The notes under the pieces were generated by a model, which worked only from the letters and a program-made list of their open reading frames with translations, had not been told where the DNA came from and did not search any database. From Pseudocercospora fijiensis CIRAD86 (Eukaryota; Ascomycota; Dothideomycetes; Mycosphaerellales; Mycosphaerellaceae), in NCBI RefSeq assembly GCF_000340215.1, contig NW_006921541.1, positions 3,882,074 through 3,946,073 on the forward strand: a DNA stretch of 64,000 nucleotides, in the 5' to 3' direction. The translations under genes and the position numbers were made by a program. This document shows positions 21,724-34,455 of the stretch, one piece after another (the first letter of the stretch is position 1; every line of letters begins with the position of its first letter).

Positions 21724-24700
21724 ATGCCGCCTAAAGGATAGCGTAAGCTACTCGGTACTAAAGAGGAAGAGCGGAAGAAGAAGGCCGAACGTACCGCGAG
21801 GAAGTTAGCGAGTACGGCTCTACGACGAGCCTAGAAGAAAGTATAGCAAGCCGAGTAAGACCTAGGCGTAGCATCTTCTTCGTCTACGCTACTACTATAT
21901 CTAGCCGCTATATCGTCTACTTTCTCGGCTACCTAACCTATTCCCTATATTAACCCTCTACTTCGTAGCTAAATAGCCGTAGTAGATAGTTAAATACTCT
22001 AGAGTTAGTACTATTCGGCTAGTTAGGGATAGCTACTTCTCCTAGTACTATAACTACTACTACTCTCTTTATAGATAGCGCTACTTATAAATACTAGAGA
22101 TAGGCTATAGCTCCTCGCTACCTATATTAACTAGCTCGAGATCGACGATATTATCGCGGTAGTCGATTAATTCGCTAGAGCTAACGCTACTAGCTCTACT
22201 CTAAGGGATAGTACTTCTATATCTATTATTTAATAATCGATCGTATAGGCTATCCCTACCTACGACTAGCCTTAGTTAGCTATTCGACGGGCTCCTCTAT
22301 ATCCCCTTCTCCCTAAAATAGATAGTACTTAACTAGTATACCTATCTAATACTCTCCCTTCGTATATAGGTCCTCTTACCCTATATAGAATAGTTTACTA
22401 TCCCGCTCCGATAGCTACTAGACCCCCTTCGTCCGCTATAGTATAATCCCTACTAGCGCTAGCTTCTATACTAGCGATACCTCCCGCGCTAGCTTCTATA
22501 CTAGCGATACCTCCTATACTAGCTTCTATACTAGCGATATCTCCCGTACTAGCTTCTATACTAGCGATACCTCCCTAGCTAGCTTCTATACTAGCGATAG
22601 CTCCTACGCTAGCTTCTATACTAGCGACGCCTTCCTAGCTAGCTTCTATACTAGCGACGCCTCTCGTACTAGCTTCTATACTAGCGACGCCTTTCTAGCT
22701 AGCTTCTATACTAGCGACGCCTTCCCCGCTAGCTTCTATACTAGCGACGCCGCCTAAGCCTAACTCCTAAGGAAGCGTAGCTTATTCTTCTCTATTACTA
22801 GCTTCGAAGTCTACTACTTAACCTACTTCGCTAACTTCTTAAAGAAGTCTCTCCTTCCCTCCTATTCTAGAGAGCCCCTTATTACCTATAACGCCGCCTA
22901 AGCTAGACTCCTAAGTAAGCGTAGCTTATTCTCCCCTATTACTAGCTTCGAAGTCTACTACTTAACCTACTTCGCCGACTCTTCGAAGAAGTCTCTCCTT
23001 CCCTCCTATTCTAGAGAGCCTCTCGTTACCTACTTTAAGAAATAGGACGAATTAAGTACTAGCCTTAGTACGGCGTAGTCGACCGATCGTAAGTACGAGT
23101 ATATCTAAGTCTAATTCTAGAGATAGTATTCCTAGCCCTAGCTTAAAGCGAAGCCCGTCTAGATTAAGAGATAGTATTACTAGGTCTAATTTAAGGGAGA
23201 GCTTATAAAGGCCTCGTCCTAGAGCTTAGCTATTATAGCTATAACGCGGGCTCCTACTATATATCCGGCTAAATCCTAAAGAGCGTAACCTATGCCCTAT
23301 CTTACTAGAACCCCTACTACTACTACGACCTATACTACTACGAGGTCGGTAGGGTCGAGATAATAATAGCGACGTTACGCTCGAAAGCTCTCGAGTACCT
23401 TCGGTAACTAGTAGGTCTATCTAATTAGATTTAAGTAGTCCTTCGAGTAGCGACGCTAGGGTTAATTCCGACGAGGAACTAGACAATCTACCTATTTTAT
23501 CGACCCCTTATAGTTAGATAGTACTTTACTAAGCGCTCGCTATAGATAGTTACTCTTATAAGTATTCCTAAGACTAGAATATAGAGGTAGAAGAAGAGGA
23601 GCCGACGCTACCTAAAGTTATACTTATAGAATTTATTACTAAGGGTACTACTACTACCTTCGCCTAAAGTTAACTTTACTAGCTTCTAGATATACTTACG
23701 TACGTCGTAGAGTATAGTAAGCTCCCGACGTATATATACGAGTAGCTCCGAGGCGTTAACTAGCGTCGACTCCTTACTAGGTAGATTAATAGAGTACCTT
23801 CTACGGTCCTATTACTTAAGAAGTCGTACCTTATATCTTCTAATTAGCTATTCTATATTACTCGATACTAGGATATTAACGTACTTCTCCTCCCTATAAC
23901 CTTACTTACGACCTATAGAGCCGGTATTCGGTTATTCTATATATCTTAGTTTACGAAGACTATTACTTACGAGTAGTATATACTAGTCGGCCGCTCTTCG
24001 ATACGACCCGAACGCTATAAGTATATACGGATCGTAACTAGATTCGATACTTCTAGATTCGATACGTATCTCTTCTTCCTTAACCTTCCTCTCTTTAAAG
24101 TAAATCGATATCGGAAGATCGACCGGTAACGTCGCTATTATATAAACAAGCGTAAATAGGCTTACTTTATTAATACTATCCTTATTCCTATACTTCGCGA
24201 TACTTATCTATCTAGAGTACTTGTATATTATCCCCTATCCTTCTAGTAAGTATATAATCGGATATACGCTCGATAGAAATAAGGCGGAGAAGGTAATAAT
24301 CGTAACGTTAGTAAAATCGGTTACGATATTATAGATCTACTACTAGCGAATTACGACCCTATAGTCGATATAGCTATACTATAACTATATCGCTTATAGT
24401 AGAGTATCGAACGTCGGTTACGTTAAGACTTAGATTAATATTAGCGGCGTATAGAACTAGTTATTATATAGTATAGGACTAAAATCCGTCTAGAGGTATA
24501 GACTCCCCTCGAGCTTAAAGAACTCCTCGATTAGTCCCTCGAGCGCTAGTTTAACCCTATATATCGTAATATAGACCGCGCTTAGTTCGACCTCGTATAG
24601 GAAGACCTCTCTATAAGACTAGTAGTCGAAGACGAAGTAGTATCTCCGCTTATCGCCCTTTACCGGATAGCCTATAGTATTACGAAGACTAGCGGCCTTA

Positions 24701-26733
24701 ATATCGAGTATCCTTAAGTATACTAGTAGTTCGGTATATAAGAGGCCTATAGTATCTAAGGCAAACTACTTTATAAGTCCGTAAAGCGGCTTAGTAGTAT
24801 CGGCTTCTTCTAAGGATATAATATATCGAAGGATTTCTTTACGTCTATTAACCGAACGGTAGAAGCTATTTTTAGTTAGTTAATCTACCGCTTCTTATAT
24901 TCTCCTAGTCTACTATTAACTAGGTAGCCGCTATTACTTCCCTTATTACCCGAGATACTATATTCCGCTAAGCTCGTATCTTAGACGCCTTTAAAGCGGA
25001 AATTGTATAAGCGTATAATACGCTAGATAGCTACGCTTCGAGTACTATTCCCTTTAGCGTACGAGGAGAGGTTCGTACTTACTAGGACCTACTCTATTAG
25101 CCTAATCTACCTGTAACTCGCCTAAGCCTAACCGAGGGAGTAGATAGGCGTCGTACTTACTAGCCTTTCTTTATACTCGAGAGTAAGTACGTCGTCGACT
25201 TTATATATTTATAGTTAAACCGCTAGCTCTTTATAATGTATATAGTACTTTCGTAAAGGTCCGTTAACGTAGGCGTAAATACCGCCTAACTCGATCGTAT
25301 AACCCGCGCCGTTAAGGAAGCCTCTATATTAGTAATACTTAATATACTATTCGACTTACTAACTATAACCTATAATAGTAGTTCCTTTAGTATAAAGTAT
25401 AGACTCTCCTATAATCGTTACGACTAGTTAGGCGTAGGCGATAGAGAGTAAAAAGGAAGTCGTCGGGGTTTAAATATTATAGTAAGCCTCTATACTACGT
25501 ACGCCGCCTAGCTCCTAGCCGATCTCTTTAACTAAGTTTAACTACGCTTCTATACTACCGCGCTCTAGTAGACCGCCTATACTACCGACTTCCTTCGTAG
25601 CTAGCTCTAAGCTACTAGTTCGGGAAGACTAGAGTAAGCTTTCTATAGCTATATAAAGGAGACGATCGACTAACTCGTTACTACCTACTAAATATATCGA
25701 GTAGCGTATAGGGAGCGTAAGGATAACGATTTAAAAGAGGATAATAACTCGGATTAGTACGTAGGTATCGTTAAATAGGCACTTTAGCGATTAAGCTAGG
25801 TATATAGATATCGCTATACTAGCTATATACTCTATATACTCTTAAAGCCCGATAAGCGCCTAGGGGATTAGATACAGTTACGCTACTTCTTCTTAGAGGA
25901 AGTTACTAATAAAGAGAGAGCCGGTCTCTATAGCTTTTCGTACGACCTTATATATTAGATAATAGGTAGGAGATCTAATATTGTCGTCGCCTAGGGTAGT
26001 AGTAGTAACGCTATAGAAGGTAGCTTTACTTTATTTACCGCTATCTAGCAAACCTACCTTTAGCTACTCTTTAACTAGGACGACGGTTTTCGCTATAATA
26101 GCTAGGAACGCCGACTATAGCGTAGGTAGGCGAGGTACTATTTCGACGTACTTGCCTTACTTAGTTAGAATTACCTAAATATTACGTAATAGTTTAAGCG
26201 TAGTATAAAGCGTTATATAATAAATTAGATACGTATCCTCCTAGTATATAATAAAAGCAAAATCTATTAAGCCGTTCGATAGAAGAAAATACCTAGTACT
26301 ACTAGTTAATACTAGGTAAAGTAGGTAGCCGCCGTCCTAGTTAGCGTAAGTAACCTTATTTAGAATAGTACTATCCTATAGCATTAGTCGCTCGTTAGTA
26401 CCGTAAACAAGAAGAACTAACTTTATATAATATACCGCTATACTCCTAATCTACTCTATAATTAAGGATAGTAGAGGATTAGCGAAGATCTTATTAACTA
26501 CTTTATAGCGATACGACAGATTTAGCGACTAAGAGGACTAGATAATAGTAAGTCTAGGTCTGCTAACGACGACGACGAAGACGAGTAGATTCCGTCGTAA
26601 GATAGTAAGGCAAGGCTAGCCGAGTACTAGGTATAGCTACCGCTTAATACGGCTACTAGATAGCGCCGATAATAGTAGAAACTTTACGCGTACGCCTACA
26701 ACCGTAGTTATATAATAAGTATATATAAATAAA
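21724..26733 (+). pseudogene. Large unknown protein with decapeptide repeat (D1 ORF2)
   Basis: An intact ATG opens MPPKGQRKLLGTKEEERKKK (TAG read as Gln), a strongly basic coiled-coil-like N-terminus. Then come a Ser/Leu-rich part, ten 30-bp repeats encoding LASILAxPxx (22,451-22,750), and a repeated segment SVAYSPLLLASKSTTQPTS. A long better-conserved region follows, for example TRFDTSRFDTYLFFLNLPLF and YDIIDLLLANYDPIVDIA. Around 24,860-24,960 the coding frame shifts, consistent with one intron (GTTAGT start, TTAAC branch). The second exon carries EVRTYQDLLYQPN, ESKYVVDFIYLQLNRQLFI and a Gln-rich acidic tail. Total near 1,600 residues. I find no RT, recombinase or other known catalytic motif. 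The copy in D2 (58,920-63,886) follows it closely, which suggests it is a normal part of the unit. Confidence 0.65.
22451..22750 (+). repeat. Ten-unit 30-bp coding minisatellite
   Basis: The core GCTTCTATACTAGCGA recurs every 30 bases ten times and encodes a Pro-Pro-x-Leu-Ala-Ser-Ile-Leu-Ala decapeptide. D2 has eleven units (59,652-59,980). Units differ mainly at the last codons (CCTCCCGCG, CCTTCCTAG and so on). Confidence 0.9.
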
Positions 26734-26796
26734 GAAACTTTAGGTACGTACCTATTTAATATATAGAATAGGTATATACCTAAAGTTTCTTTATTT
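26726..26796. repeat. Long near-perfect inverted repeat after D1 ORF2
   Basis: The arm AAATAAAGAAACTTTAGGTA continuing CGTACCTATT pairs with AATAGGTATATACCTAAAGT continuing TTCTTTATTT: about 31-base arms and a very short loop. It is the best-preserved copy of the D fold-back and could act as a terminator or processing hairpin at the gene end. Confidence 0.85.
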
Positions 26797-27490
26797 GCGT
26801 ATAGTCTCTATAATATTAAATTATATAGTTTAATAAGTAGATATAGGCCGGTTAACTAAGTAGATAGCGCTTAAATAAGATTAAATAGCGAGCGACTAGC
26901 GTACTACTAAATAAATAGATAGCCTATTATATATAATAGCGTATAATCTAGATTAATTGCTTTATTAGCTTTACTAGACTAGCGTCGAGAATAATAGAAT
27001 TCTATTACACTATTATTATTCTATATACTTAGAATAACAAGATTGCTATATAGTACTAACCTCTCTTTATCCGGAAGCTATACTATACTATTAGAGGTAG
27101 AGCCTCGTAGTATAGGTAGAAATCTCGACCTACAAAGTCGGAAATTAGCTTCTTAGAAGAGGCGTTCTCTACTACTATATATAGCGATCTATACTTACTC
27201 GGAGCTGTAGAATACCGCTAGATATTCTATTACACTATCTACTTAATATATAGATTACTATAGCTCTTAACCCTTAATATATACTATAGGGTTATTAAGG
27301 ACGATAACGAGGTAGACTAACTTTACCTAATAGGCCCTAAATTCTTTATATAGTTAACTACTTAAATAACGAAATTATTACGTAGTTATATAAGCTAGAA
27401 GGACTATAATTAATTGAATAAAGACGTTGTTACTTATTTATATGCTTATGTAATTATTTATATAATTTAATGTTATAGAGACTGTTTCTA
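26797..27490 (+). other. AT-rich spacer in D1
   Basis: No convincing frame on either strand. It contains short repeats such as AGAATTCTATTACACTATTA at 26,997 and a TA-rich part around 27,400-27,480 where TG survives. Confidence 0.4.
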
Positions 27491-27499
27491 TAATCGTAG

Positions 27500-28738
27500 T
27501 ATTATATACCTAATCTAAGAATATTACCTTTAAGTAGCGTCGGGTTCTCTTCCTCTATCGATACTTTATATAGAGTAGCCGTACCCTCTTCTATTACTAG
27601 TAGCTCGCGTTCCTTCGCTATACTTAGTCGCTATAGTACGACGAGCGTAATATCGTTATTATACGCCTCCTCCCCTTCTAGAAGTTCGATTAGAGTTATA
27701 TCTACTATATCGTTCGCTAGGTTAGCGATACTATAGCGCTACTAATATATAATCGTTCTTAAGACTTTAACGTTACCTTCGAGGTTAAATGCCCTAATTC
27801 CGATCTCGTACTCTATCTCGCTATATAGTAGTTTAAGGTTATAGCGAAGCGCCTTAATATCCGCTATCGTAACGTTAAAGTCCGGTAGATAGTAATAAAC
27901 TAAAAAGCGATACTATATCGATAGCTAAGTTTTCTTATTAAGTCTATACCGAGTATAACGCTTAAGGCTAAATATACCTTTAGTCTTATTACCTAGATCG
28001 GTAACAATCTAATATAAATACTAGTACTTCCTATAATCCGGCGACTATAGCTACGCCGCGCGAGAAACTAGAATATTATATATAAAACCGCTATATACGA
28101 GTGCGACCGATATTAAGTAAAATCTAGCATATACCGCTAATCTATCTATACTTTGCTATACGTCTTTTAACTATCGCCGATCCTTACCTCGTATATACTA
28201 GAGCCTAGAACGTAAGGTTTATACAAACTAGAAATATACGAGGGCGACGTCGTAGAGTCGTAGAGGTACTAACGCCGAGCTACGATATCCGAAGAATATA
28301 TTACAACAACTTAGGCAGAGGTTGTCTACGATATACTTAACGAACAGCAATTAGCCGTATATAGATCGCGACCACTACCCTAGCATACTCTCCGAGCTTA
28401 AGCTAACACACCCGTCGAGCCTTCTTTAACTACGTTCTCTATCGTATAGGTAAAGGTTATTCCCGAGACTATATAGCGGCCCAAATGCGGCTAACAATTG
28501 CACTATCGTACTAGGCCTACTATTATTATAGCTACTCGTATCGATTAATACCTTATAAGACGTCTCCTATAGCACATTCTCGGGCGTCGGCGCTAGCCGC
28601 TTAGGATAATAAGGTAGCAAGCAACTACCCTATATAATCGAGAGTATACGGATATATATCGTTAAACTCTATACCGGTAATAATAAGAAGTAGCGTTTAC
28701 GCTTCTCGATAGGTAAAGGAGGATCCGACTTCGTTTTA
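27500..28738 (-). pseudogene. Possible minus-strand coding segment in D1, unknown
   Basis: On the minus strand 27,810-27,500 reads ANDIVDITLIELLEGEEAYN followed by DITLVVLQRLSIAKERELLV and EEGTATLYKVSIEEENP, an acidic sequence with few stops. Sequence from 28,738 down can also be read in long RIP-stop-only frames, but both strands give such frames and I cannot settle the structure. The segment is interrupted at its 5' side by the hAT insertion. Function unknown. Confidence 0.35.
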
Positions 28739-28746
28739 ATTACGAC
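28739..28746. repeat. hAT target site duplication, left copy
   Basis: ATTACGAC directly precedes the hAT end and is repeated exactly at 38,284-38,291. Eight bases is the length made by hAT transposases. Confidence 0.9.
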
Positions 28747-28775
28747 TAGACCCCGTAGTAGTTCGGTTTCCGAAC
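28747..28775 (+). repeat. Left termin inverted repeat of hAT
   Basis: TAGACCCCGTAGTAGTTCGG is perfectly complementary to the right end. Beyond it, TTTCCGAACTACC and GTTTGGTTT-type subterminal motifs occur, mirrored at the right end as AACCAAACC repeats. Confidence 0.95.
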
Positions 28776-28888
28776 TACCAAACGTATATAGTTTGGTTTC
28801 TTAGCGGCGAACTAGCTCCCTAGTTCCGGTTTGGTTTTTTCGAACTATATAGATTCCTAGTTTGAACTAGAGACTGTATTAGTTTTAC

Positions 28889-29180
28889 TACAAGGACACT
28901 CTTATTCGACTGCCGGCTACGATTGCCGGCTATAATAGTAACTCTGTTACATTTACTACGCTCTTTTGCCGTTGCTAGGGCGTAGTTGCCGTTGCTAGGG
29001 CGTAGTTGCCGTTACTAGGGCGTGGTTTTGCTATAAGGACACTCTTATTCGACTGCCGGCTACGATTGCCGGCTATAATAGTTACTAGGTTGTATTTACT
29101 ACGCTTTATTACCGTTGCTAGGGCGTAGTTGCCGTTGCTAGGGCGTAGTTGCCGTTACTAGGGCGTAGTTGCTATTGCCG
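28889..29180 (+). repeat. Subterminal tandem duplication with GCCGTTGCTAGGGCGTAGTT units
   Basis: About 142 bp (28,889-29,030) is repeated at 29,031-29,180. Each copy opens with AAGGACACTCTTATTCGACT and two GCCGGCTA motifs, then has three units of TTGCCGTTGCTAGGGCGTAG. Subterminal repeats of this kind bind the transposase in other hAT elements. Confidence 0.8.
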
Positions 29181-29662
29181 GGGCGTAGTTGCCGTAGTTG
29201 CGAAAGCTTACCTATATAACGTTACGTAGGCGGCAACAATTAGGGCTTCGCGATATTCTTATACTTTCAACTTCTTCCTCTATACCTACACCGATAATAA
29301 CTACTATACGCTACGCCCCCGCCCCTTTCCCTTACAATAGTAAGAGAGAAGCGCGCCGCGCGCTAAACAGAAGATAGAACTAAAGACTGCGAGTTTGTTT
29401 TGCCTAAGCGTCTAACTAAAAAGCGTAAGACTAAAGAGGAGTACTCTACGAAGAAGAATTCCGTACGAGACCGCGAGAGAAAGGACAAGATAGATAAGGA
29501 TAAAAGAGCTAAGGATAAGAGAAGAAAGGCGCGGAATAAGGCATTCTATCGATAGCTAGCGCCTATAGAAAAAAGTAAAGGTTAGAATAAGAAGACAACC
29601 TAAGAGAAGGCTAAGAGGAGGAAAGAATTACGGCTAGTTTTCGAGCGTAAAGTTCTAGCAGC

Positions 29663-29769
29663 GTAAGTCAATCTAGCTAGCGGCCGTAGCTAGCAGCTAT
29701 AGCCGGCAGCCGTAGCCGGCAGCTATAGCCGGTATATTTTTCTTTAATACGTTAACTAATAGTATTTAG
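29663..29769 (+). other. hAT transposase intron 1 with GCCGGC modules
   Basis: GTAAGT at the start, TTAACTAATAG near the end and TTTAG at the 3' end. Removal joins VLFERKVLAA-type coding to PIAATSIDTTDSNGDV in frame. It contains three TAGCCGGCAGC-like modules. Confidence 0.75.
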
Positions 29770-30250
29770 ACCTATAGCCGCTACCTCTATCGATACGACC
29801 GATAGTAACGGAGATGTTTAGATAGCCGAGAACAATAATACTAGAGTTTAGGATACCGCGACAGAGCTTAATACTGCGAATAAAGGAACTAAAAAAAGCG
29901 AGGAGATACTATACGTCGATCTAGTAACAGGTACAGTCTTAGGGCCTAACGCTATAGACGATAAGTGCTAGGAGTAGATCGAGCATAGTTAAAGAGACGA
30001 GATACTAGTAAAGGGCTAAGGTATAAGTCCTATCAATCTAGAAAATTATAGTTAAAGCTACTACGAAAAGCTAGCAAGGATTAGAATCGAGACTAGTCGT
30101 CTTTATATCCTCGATATAGAGTAGAAGTTTCTTTATTAGTATTAGAGCGAAGCCTTTACGTCTATAAAGGCAAAGTAGCTTGCGATTAATACGATCGGGG
30201 CTAGGTATCTAGGGACGGCAGAAGTGTTACTATAGGAGGAAGGGGTACAG

Positions 30251-30316
30251 GTAATTATTCTATACTCGGTATATATAGCCGGCGTTCGTAGCCGGCAGAT
30301 ACTAATAGTTAAATAG
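30251..30316 (+). other. hAT transposase intron 2 with GCCGGC modules
   Basis: GTAATT start, TACTAATAG branch, AAATAG end, 66 bp. Removal gives EEGVQ/KAFLEGRVL in frame. It holds TAGCCGGCG and TAGCCGGCAG. Confidence 0.7.
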
Positions 30317-31646
30317 AAAGCGTTTCTCGAAGGCAGAGTGCTACTGCTATATAAAATCTTTACTAAGGCAGAGAGGGCTTGTATCCGGAATCTAAGCTGC
30401 TAGTAGGATAGGTTAGCGTTAGAATTCTCTAAATCTCTATATAAGCCTCCGAAGGATTACCTATTTCAGCGATACGGCTTTATCTCGACTACTCCGTAGG
30501 CACCCGAAGAAGCTCGAGCCCTCTTTAAGGTCTTTACTAAGAAGCGGAAGGAGTTCGAGGATTAGGATTAGTTAATAGAGCTATTAGTTAGTCTTAGGTT
30601 TCGTAGTTAGACTCGGCCTAAGCATTTGCTTATCGAGTATCTTATACCGAAAGAGGATAGATTGAGACTAAAAACGAGCTTAGATTCGTTAGGTATAGTA
30701 GCTCGGTTCCGTTAGTAGGAGAGAGCCGCCGTATAGAAGGCAAAATTTAGGTAGTTAGGGTAGCTAGGAAAGAAATTCTAGTAGTTAGGCTAGCTAGGGT
30801 AGCTAGGAAAAAAAATCTAGTAGTTAGGTAGCTAGGAAACAAAAAAAAAAGGTAGCTAGCTATTTACTGCCTAGCTGTTCCTAACGATACGATACTATAA
30901 AAGAAAGGGTGTTTCTCTATAGCTACTAGTACACATCTACTACTCCTAAGTCCTTACCTTACCGTACGAAACCTTAAAACATACCGACCGACATTGTATA
31001 TATACTAGGCGCTATACTAGGAAGGGTAATAACGAGACGATAGTCGAAACAGTCTAGTATACGAGCGAGATTGCGATAACGTCGAGAGGAGGTCGTATAC
31101 TTACCTTCGAGCCTATCGAGTCCTAGACTACGATTAGGGCTAGATTCATCCTCTCCGAATCCTAGTAGTAGGAATTTATTATAGGGTACTACTACCTAGT
31201 CCTTACCTTTACGGAGTCTAAGCAGAAGGTTGTTCGAAGATATAAGAATATCGAGTATTAACCCGGAAATCTTCGAAAAGGCTAGCTAGGCGTATCTTTA
31301 GAAACCCGAGTATATAGAGCAGTTTAATTAATAGGTCTATAAGATATAGTTCCCTTTATACTTACGTTCGAAGGAGTGTAAACTCCGGAAGTACTCGATG
31401 CGATAGGGGAGTAAGGAGCGAACGGACACATTCTAGAAGTTCTTTATAGAGGGGGCATTGTACCGTTATACGACTTCTCGACTTAAAGGTTAACTAGTAA
31501 TTGTCTATAACTTCTACGGTTTAATCTTAAAATACCCGAAACTAGGGGATAGGAACTTATCGCCTACGAACTATCTCTATTCTAAACAGTATCGGGAATC
31601 TTAAGGAGAGAGGAGAGTTAATATAGATACAGCGTTCTAGAAAGAG

Positions 31647-31725
31647 GTATATCTTCTAAAATGCCGGCTATAGCTGCCGGCTATAGCTGCCGGCTATAGA
31701 TTCCGGCTACCTAAATTAACCGTAG
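31647..31725 (+). other. hAT transposase intron 3 with GCCGGC modules
   Basis: GTATAT start and CCGTAG end, with a weak branch (AAATTAACC). Removal joins DTAFQKE to RSSQLLQATLKEALGLK in frame, linking the middle region to the catalytic core. It contains three GCCGGCTATAG modules plus a variant. Confidence 0.65.
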
Positions 31726-32680
31726 AGATCTAGCTAATTATTATAGGCTACGCTTAAGGAAGCTCTAGGATTAAAGGCTACCGATTTCTCCCCCGAAGAC
31801 TTTAAGCAACTAGTAAACGAAATGCTAGCTACAAACGGTCTTCCGGAAGACTTCTACGAAAGGGAGTCTATATAGAAGATATACCTATATCTTACAAACT
31901 ACCCTCCCCTATTTCTCGGCGCGACAACCTAGCGTATTATATTCGAAAAGAACAAAGAGGCTACGTTAGACGACATTCGGGAGATCCTCCGTAATACTCG
32001 CCGAGTAGCTATTGCTATCGATAGCTAGTTAAGCCGGACTATAAGAGCCTCCTTCCTCTCGATTATGCTATACTTTATTAATTCGGATTAGAAACTCTAG
32101 GAACTTATAATCGGATTCCCTGAAATTCTAGGTTCCTATACTAGTAAGGATATAGCGAAGCTTGTCTATACGGTAATAGATAGGGTTAGCGTAACAACGA
32201 AACTAATCTCGATTACTACGGATAACGCTAGTAATAATCGAACATTGTATAAGGCATTGTATATACAATTTACTCGTATATATCTTTAAAATCACTAATT
32301 GTATCGATAGGGTCGAGTACGTAGAGGAGATTACAAGGTCTACAATCTAGCTTAATCTTCCGAATATTAAGCTCGCTACGATTCCGGATACGTACGACAA
32401 TACGTACGATAATAACGATAAAGAGGAGCCTATTAATAGCCCTAGCCCTATTAAATCGGAGCCGACGTCGTTACTAGTTGCATCCCTATAGAAGTTTCCC
32501 TACCTCGCTTATATAGTTCAAATCGCGATCCGAGCCCTCTTTAAGACGCTTAAAATTGCACTATTAAACGACGACTAATAGAAGATCCTAGATAAGGATA
32601 AAGTAAAGTCGAAAGTCGAGAAACTTATTATAGCAATAAGACGGGATAAGGTAGAGAGCCTCGCTCTCGTTTTGTATAAG

Positions 32681-32749
32681 GTATAACTTTTGTCCGTAGC
32701 CGGCACCTATAGCCGGCAACCTAGTATAGTTCTAACTCTTTTTCTCTAG
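32681..32749 (+). other. hAT transposase intron 4 with GCCGGC modules
   Basis: GTATAA start, TTCTAACTC branch, CTCTAG end, 69 bp. Removal joins SLALVLYK to LRRLAIYTNSS in frame. It holds GTAGCCGGCACC and TAGCCGGCAACC. Confidence 0.75.
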
Positions 32750-34093
32750 CTTCGTCGTCTAGCAATATATACGAACTCGAGCTTATAGAGATATAACCGA
32801 TTCGAGGCTATTTAAAAGAACCTAATCGAGCGCCCTAAAACCGATGCCTAGAATATCGTATAGAATAAGCGATAGCAAAAGCGGCCTCCTTAGCGCCTAC
32901 TCCGTTTTACCTAAGACGTTAAGATCCGGTTCGATTCGACTTTCTATATAGTTACGAGGGGATATACTTTACGTACCGCTCTCGAGATCTATTAGAGTTC
33001 CGAAGGTATTAAGTAGCTCGGCCTTACCGCCGCCGAATAGCGCTAAGCAGAGTATCTCGTCGATATTAGTAAGCATTACGCGAAGGTTACTACTACGATT
33101 AGAAGAACCCGAGGACCGACGATCTACCTTATCTTTACGTACTATAACTAGCTCTTTAACGAGCTCGAGGAAACCGTAGCTAAGCTAGCTAAGAAGAGCG
33201 TTCCCTAGAAAGTAGCTATAACGAAAGCTATAGACACCTCCTATACTAAGTTGCATAAATATTATAGTGCGACCTTTAACTCGTTCGAGGATATCTATAG
33301 CGTTGCGTACTTGCTTAACCCGGTAGAAAAGGATATATACTAGTAGAGGCCGGAATAGAAGGCGGACGAGGTATAGCCGAAGCATTACTAGACTATTCTA
33401 GAAAAGATGTTCTACGAGCGTCGGAAAGAAACTAGTCTAAATGCAGCTCCTATAAAGAAAAAGAAGGTTTAGAAGGCTCCGACATTATACCTGTTTCGTA
33501 GGTAGGAAGTAGAGGCAGAAGAGGAAGTAACTACTAAAGTAAATAAAGAAGAGTTCGATCTCTATCGGCGCGCGAGTAAGTATAAACCCGTAGGCTCGGA
33601 AAGAGGGCTAATAATCTCTAGATCTTACCGGTCTTCTAGACGAATTCGGAGACAATATTCTCGCTATATAGCAGCGGTTAGAGCCTAAGTTTCTAACGAT
33701 AGCGTCGGTCGCTCGGGACGTCCTCGCTATCCCGAGCGCAGGTATAGGCTATAAGAGGTCTTTTAGTATCGCTCGTTACTAGGGCCGCTTTAATCGAACA
33801 TACTCGCCTACTACCTTCGAATCTATTATAGTATTCCGATACTATCTCCTCTACTAGAATCGCTAAGGTAGGTTACTAAAGATTATACTAAAGGAGTTAA
33901 TCGAGGAATTAGAAAACCTTAAGATCGAAGAAACCTAGGAGCGCGAAGAGAATGCGAAATTTAGTCTAAGCGAAACCCTAATTAGCGATAACGAAGAGGA
34001 GGAGGGCGGAGGCAGAAGGCGATACCGGGTCGAGAAGCGGAAACGTATATAGGCTTAGAGTAGCTTTAAGGAGACGAAGCGTTTACGTATAAG

Positions 34094-34455
34094 GTAATAT
34101 AGCCGGCGTATATAGCCGGTATATATCCGAAATGTATTTCGAATTCCTAGGACCTAAACAGACTAGTTACTATAGCAACCGACCCCGCTTACCTACGGAC
34201 TATTTCTAATTCTCTGTTCGCTCTTCCTCTCCTTCTTCCCTTTCCCTATATTCTTAAAGATAAACATACTTTAAGGATTCGGCTCTTCGGGCCTTCCTAA
34301 GCCGGCTACCTCCCCTTCCTTAAGCTACTATCCTTTATTCGAATCTAACGATAACCTAATAAGGCGGTTTAATAGAAGACTATTTGTTCTAGAAGGTAAG
34401 AAGCATTAATGTCTCCTTACGATTATATGCTTATTAATTTCTAGGTCCTACCGAT
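34094..34455 (+). other. Spacer between hAT transposase and first H3-like gene
   Basis: No frame. It holds two more GCCGG modules at 34,103-34,126, a pyrimidine-rich tract at 34,215-34,250 (CTCTTCCTCTCCTTCTTCCC) that could belong to a promoter, and a CCGGCTACCTCCCC stretch at 34,302. Confidence 0.5.

Larger units (their letters stand above)
29345..34093 (+). pseudogene. hAT transposase, multi-exon, RIP-degraded
   Basis: Four introns (29,663-29,769; 30,251-30,316; 31,647-31,725; 32,681-32,749) join what first look like separate ORFs into one reading frame of roughly 1,400 codons. The N-terminus is very basic (KRLTKKRKTKEEY). The middle is unfamiliar and has a PGQPGKKF-type repeat at 30,745-30,840. 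The catalytic core starts near 31,753: VAIAIDSQLSRTIRASFLS holds the first Asp, GFPEILGSYTSKDIAKLV and ISITTDNASNN the second. The hAT dimerisation region (33,640-33,850) reads QRLEPKFLTIASVARDVLAI followed by PSAGIGYKRSFSIAR. An acidic then basic tail ends near 34,093. A frame slip at about 32,265 and many TAG/TAA stops make it dead. Confidence 0.85.

Noticed and set aside
22451..22750. CRISPR-like regular repeat
   Set aside because: 30-bp units are contiguous with no spacers and code for a decapeptide inside a long frame; the DNA is eukaryotic.
24000..26700. Penelope-like or other reverse transcriptase in D ORF2
   Set aside because: I looked for YxDD and flanking RT blocks in all three plus-strand frames and found none.
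18715..28738. Helitron or rolling-circle element, because of the helicase
   Set aside because: The helicase motif context (QTNHALDQLL type) is NFX1-like and not Pif1-like, there is no Rep domain, and no TC...CTRR ends are visible.
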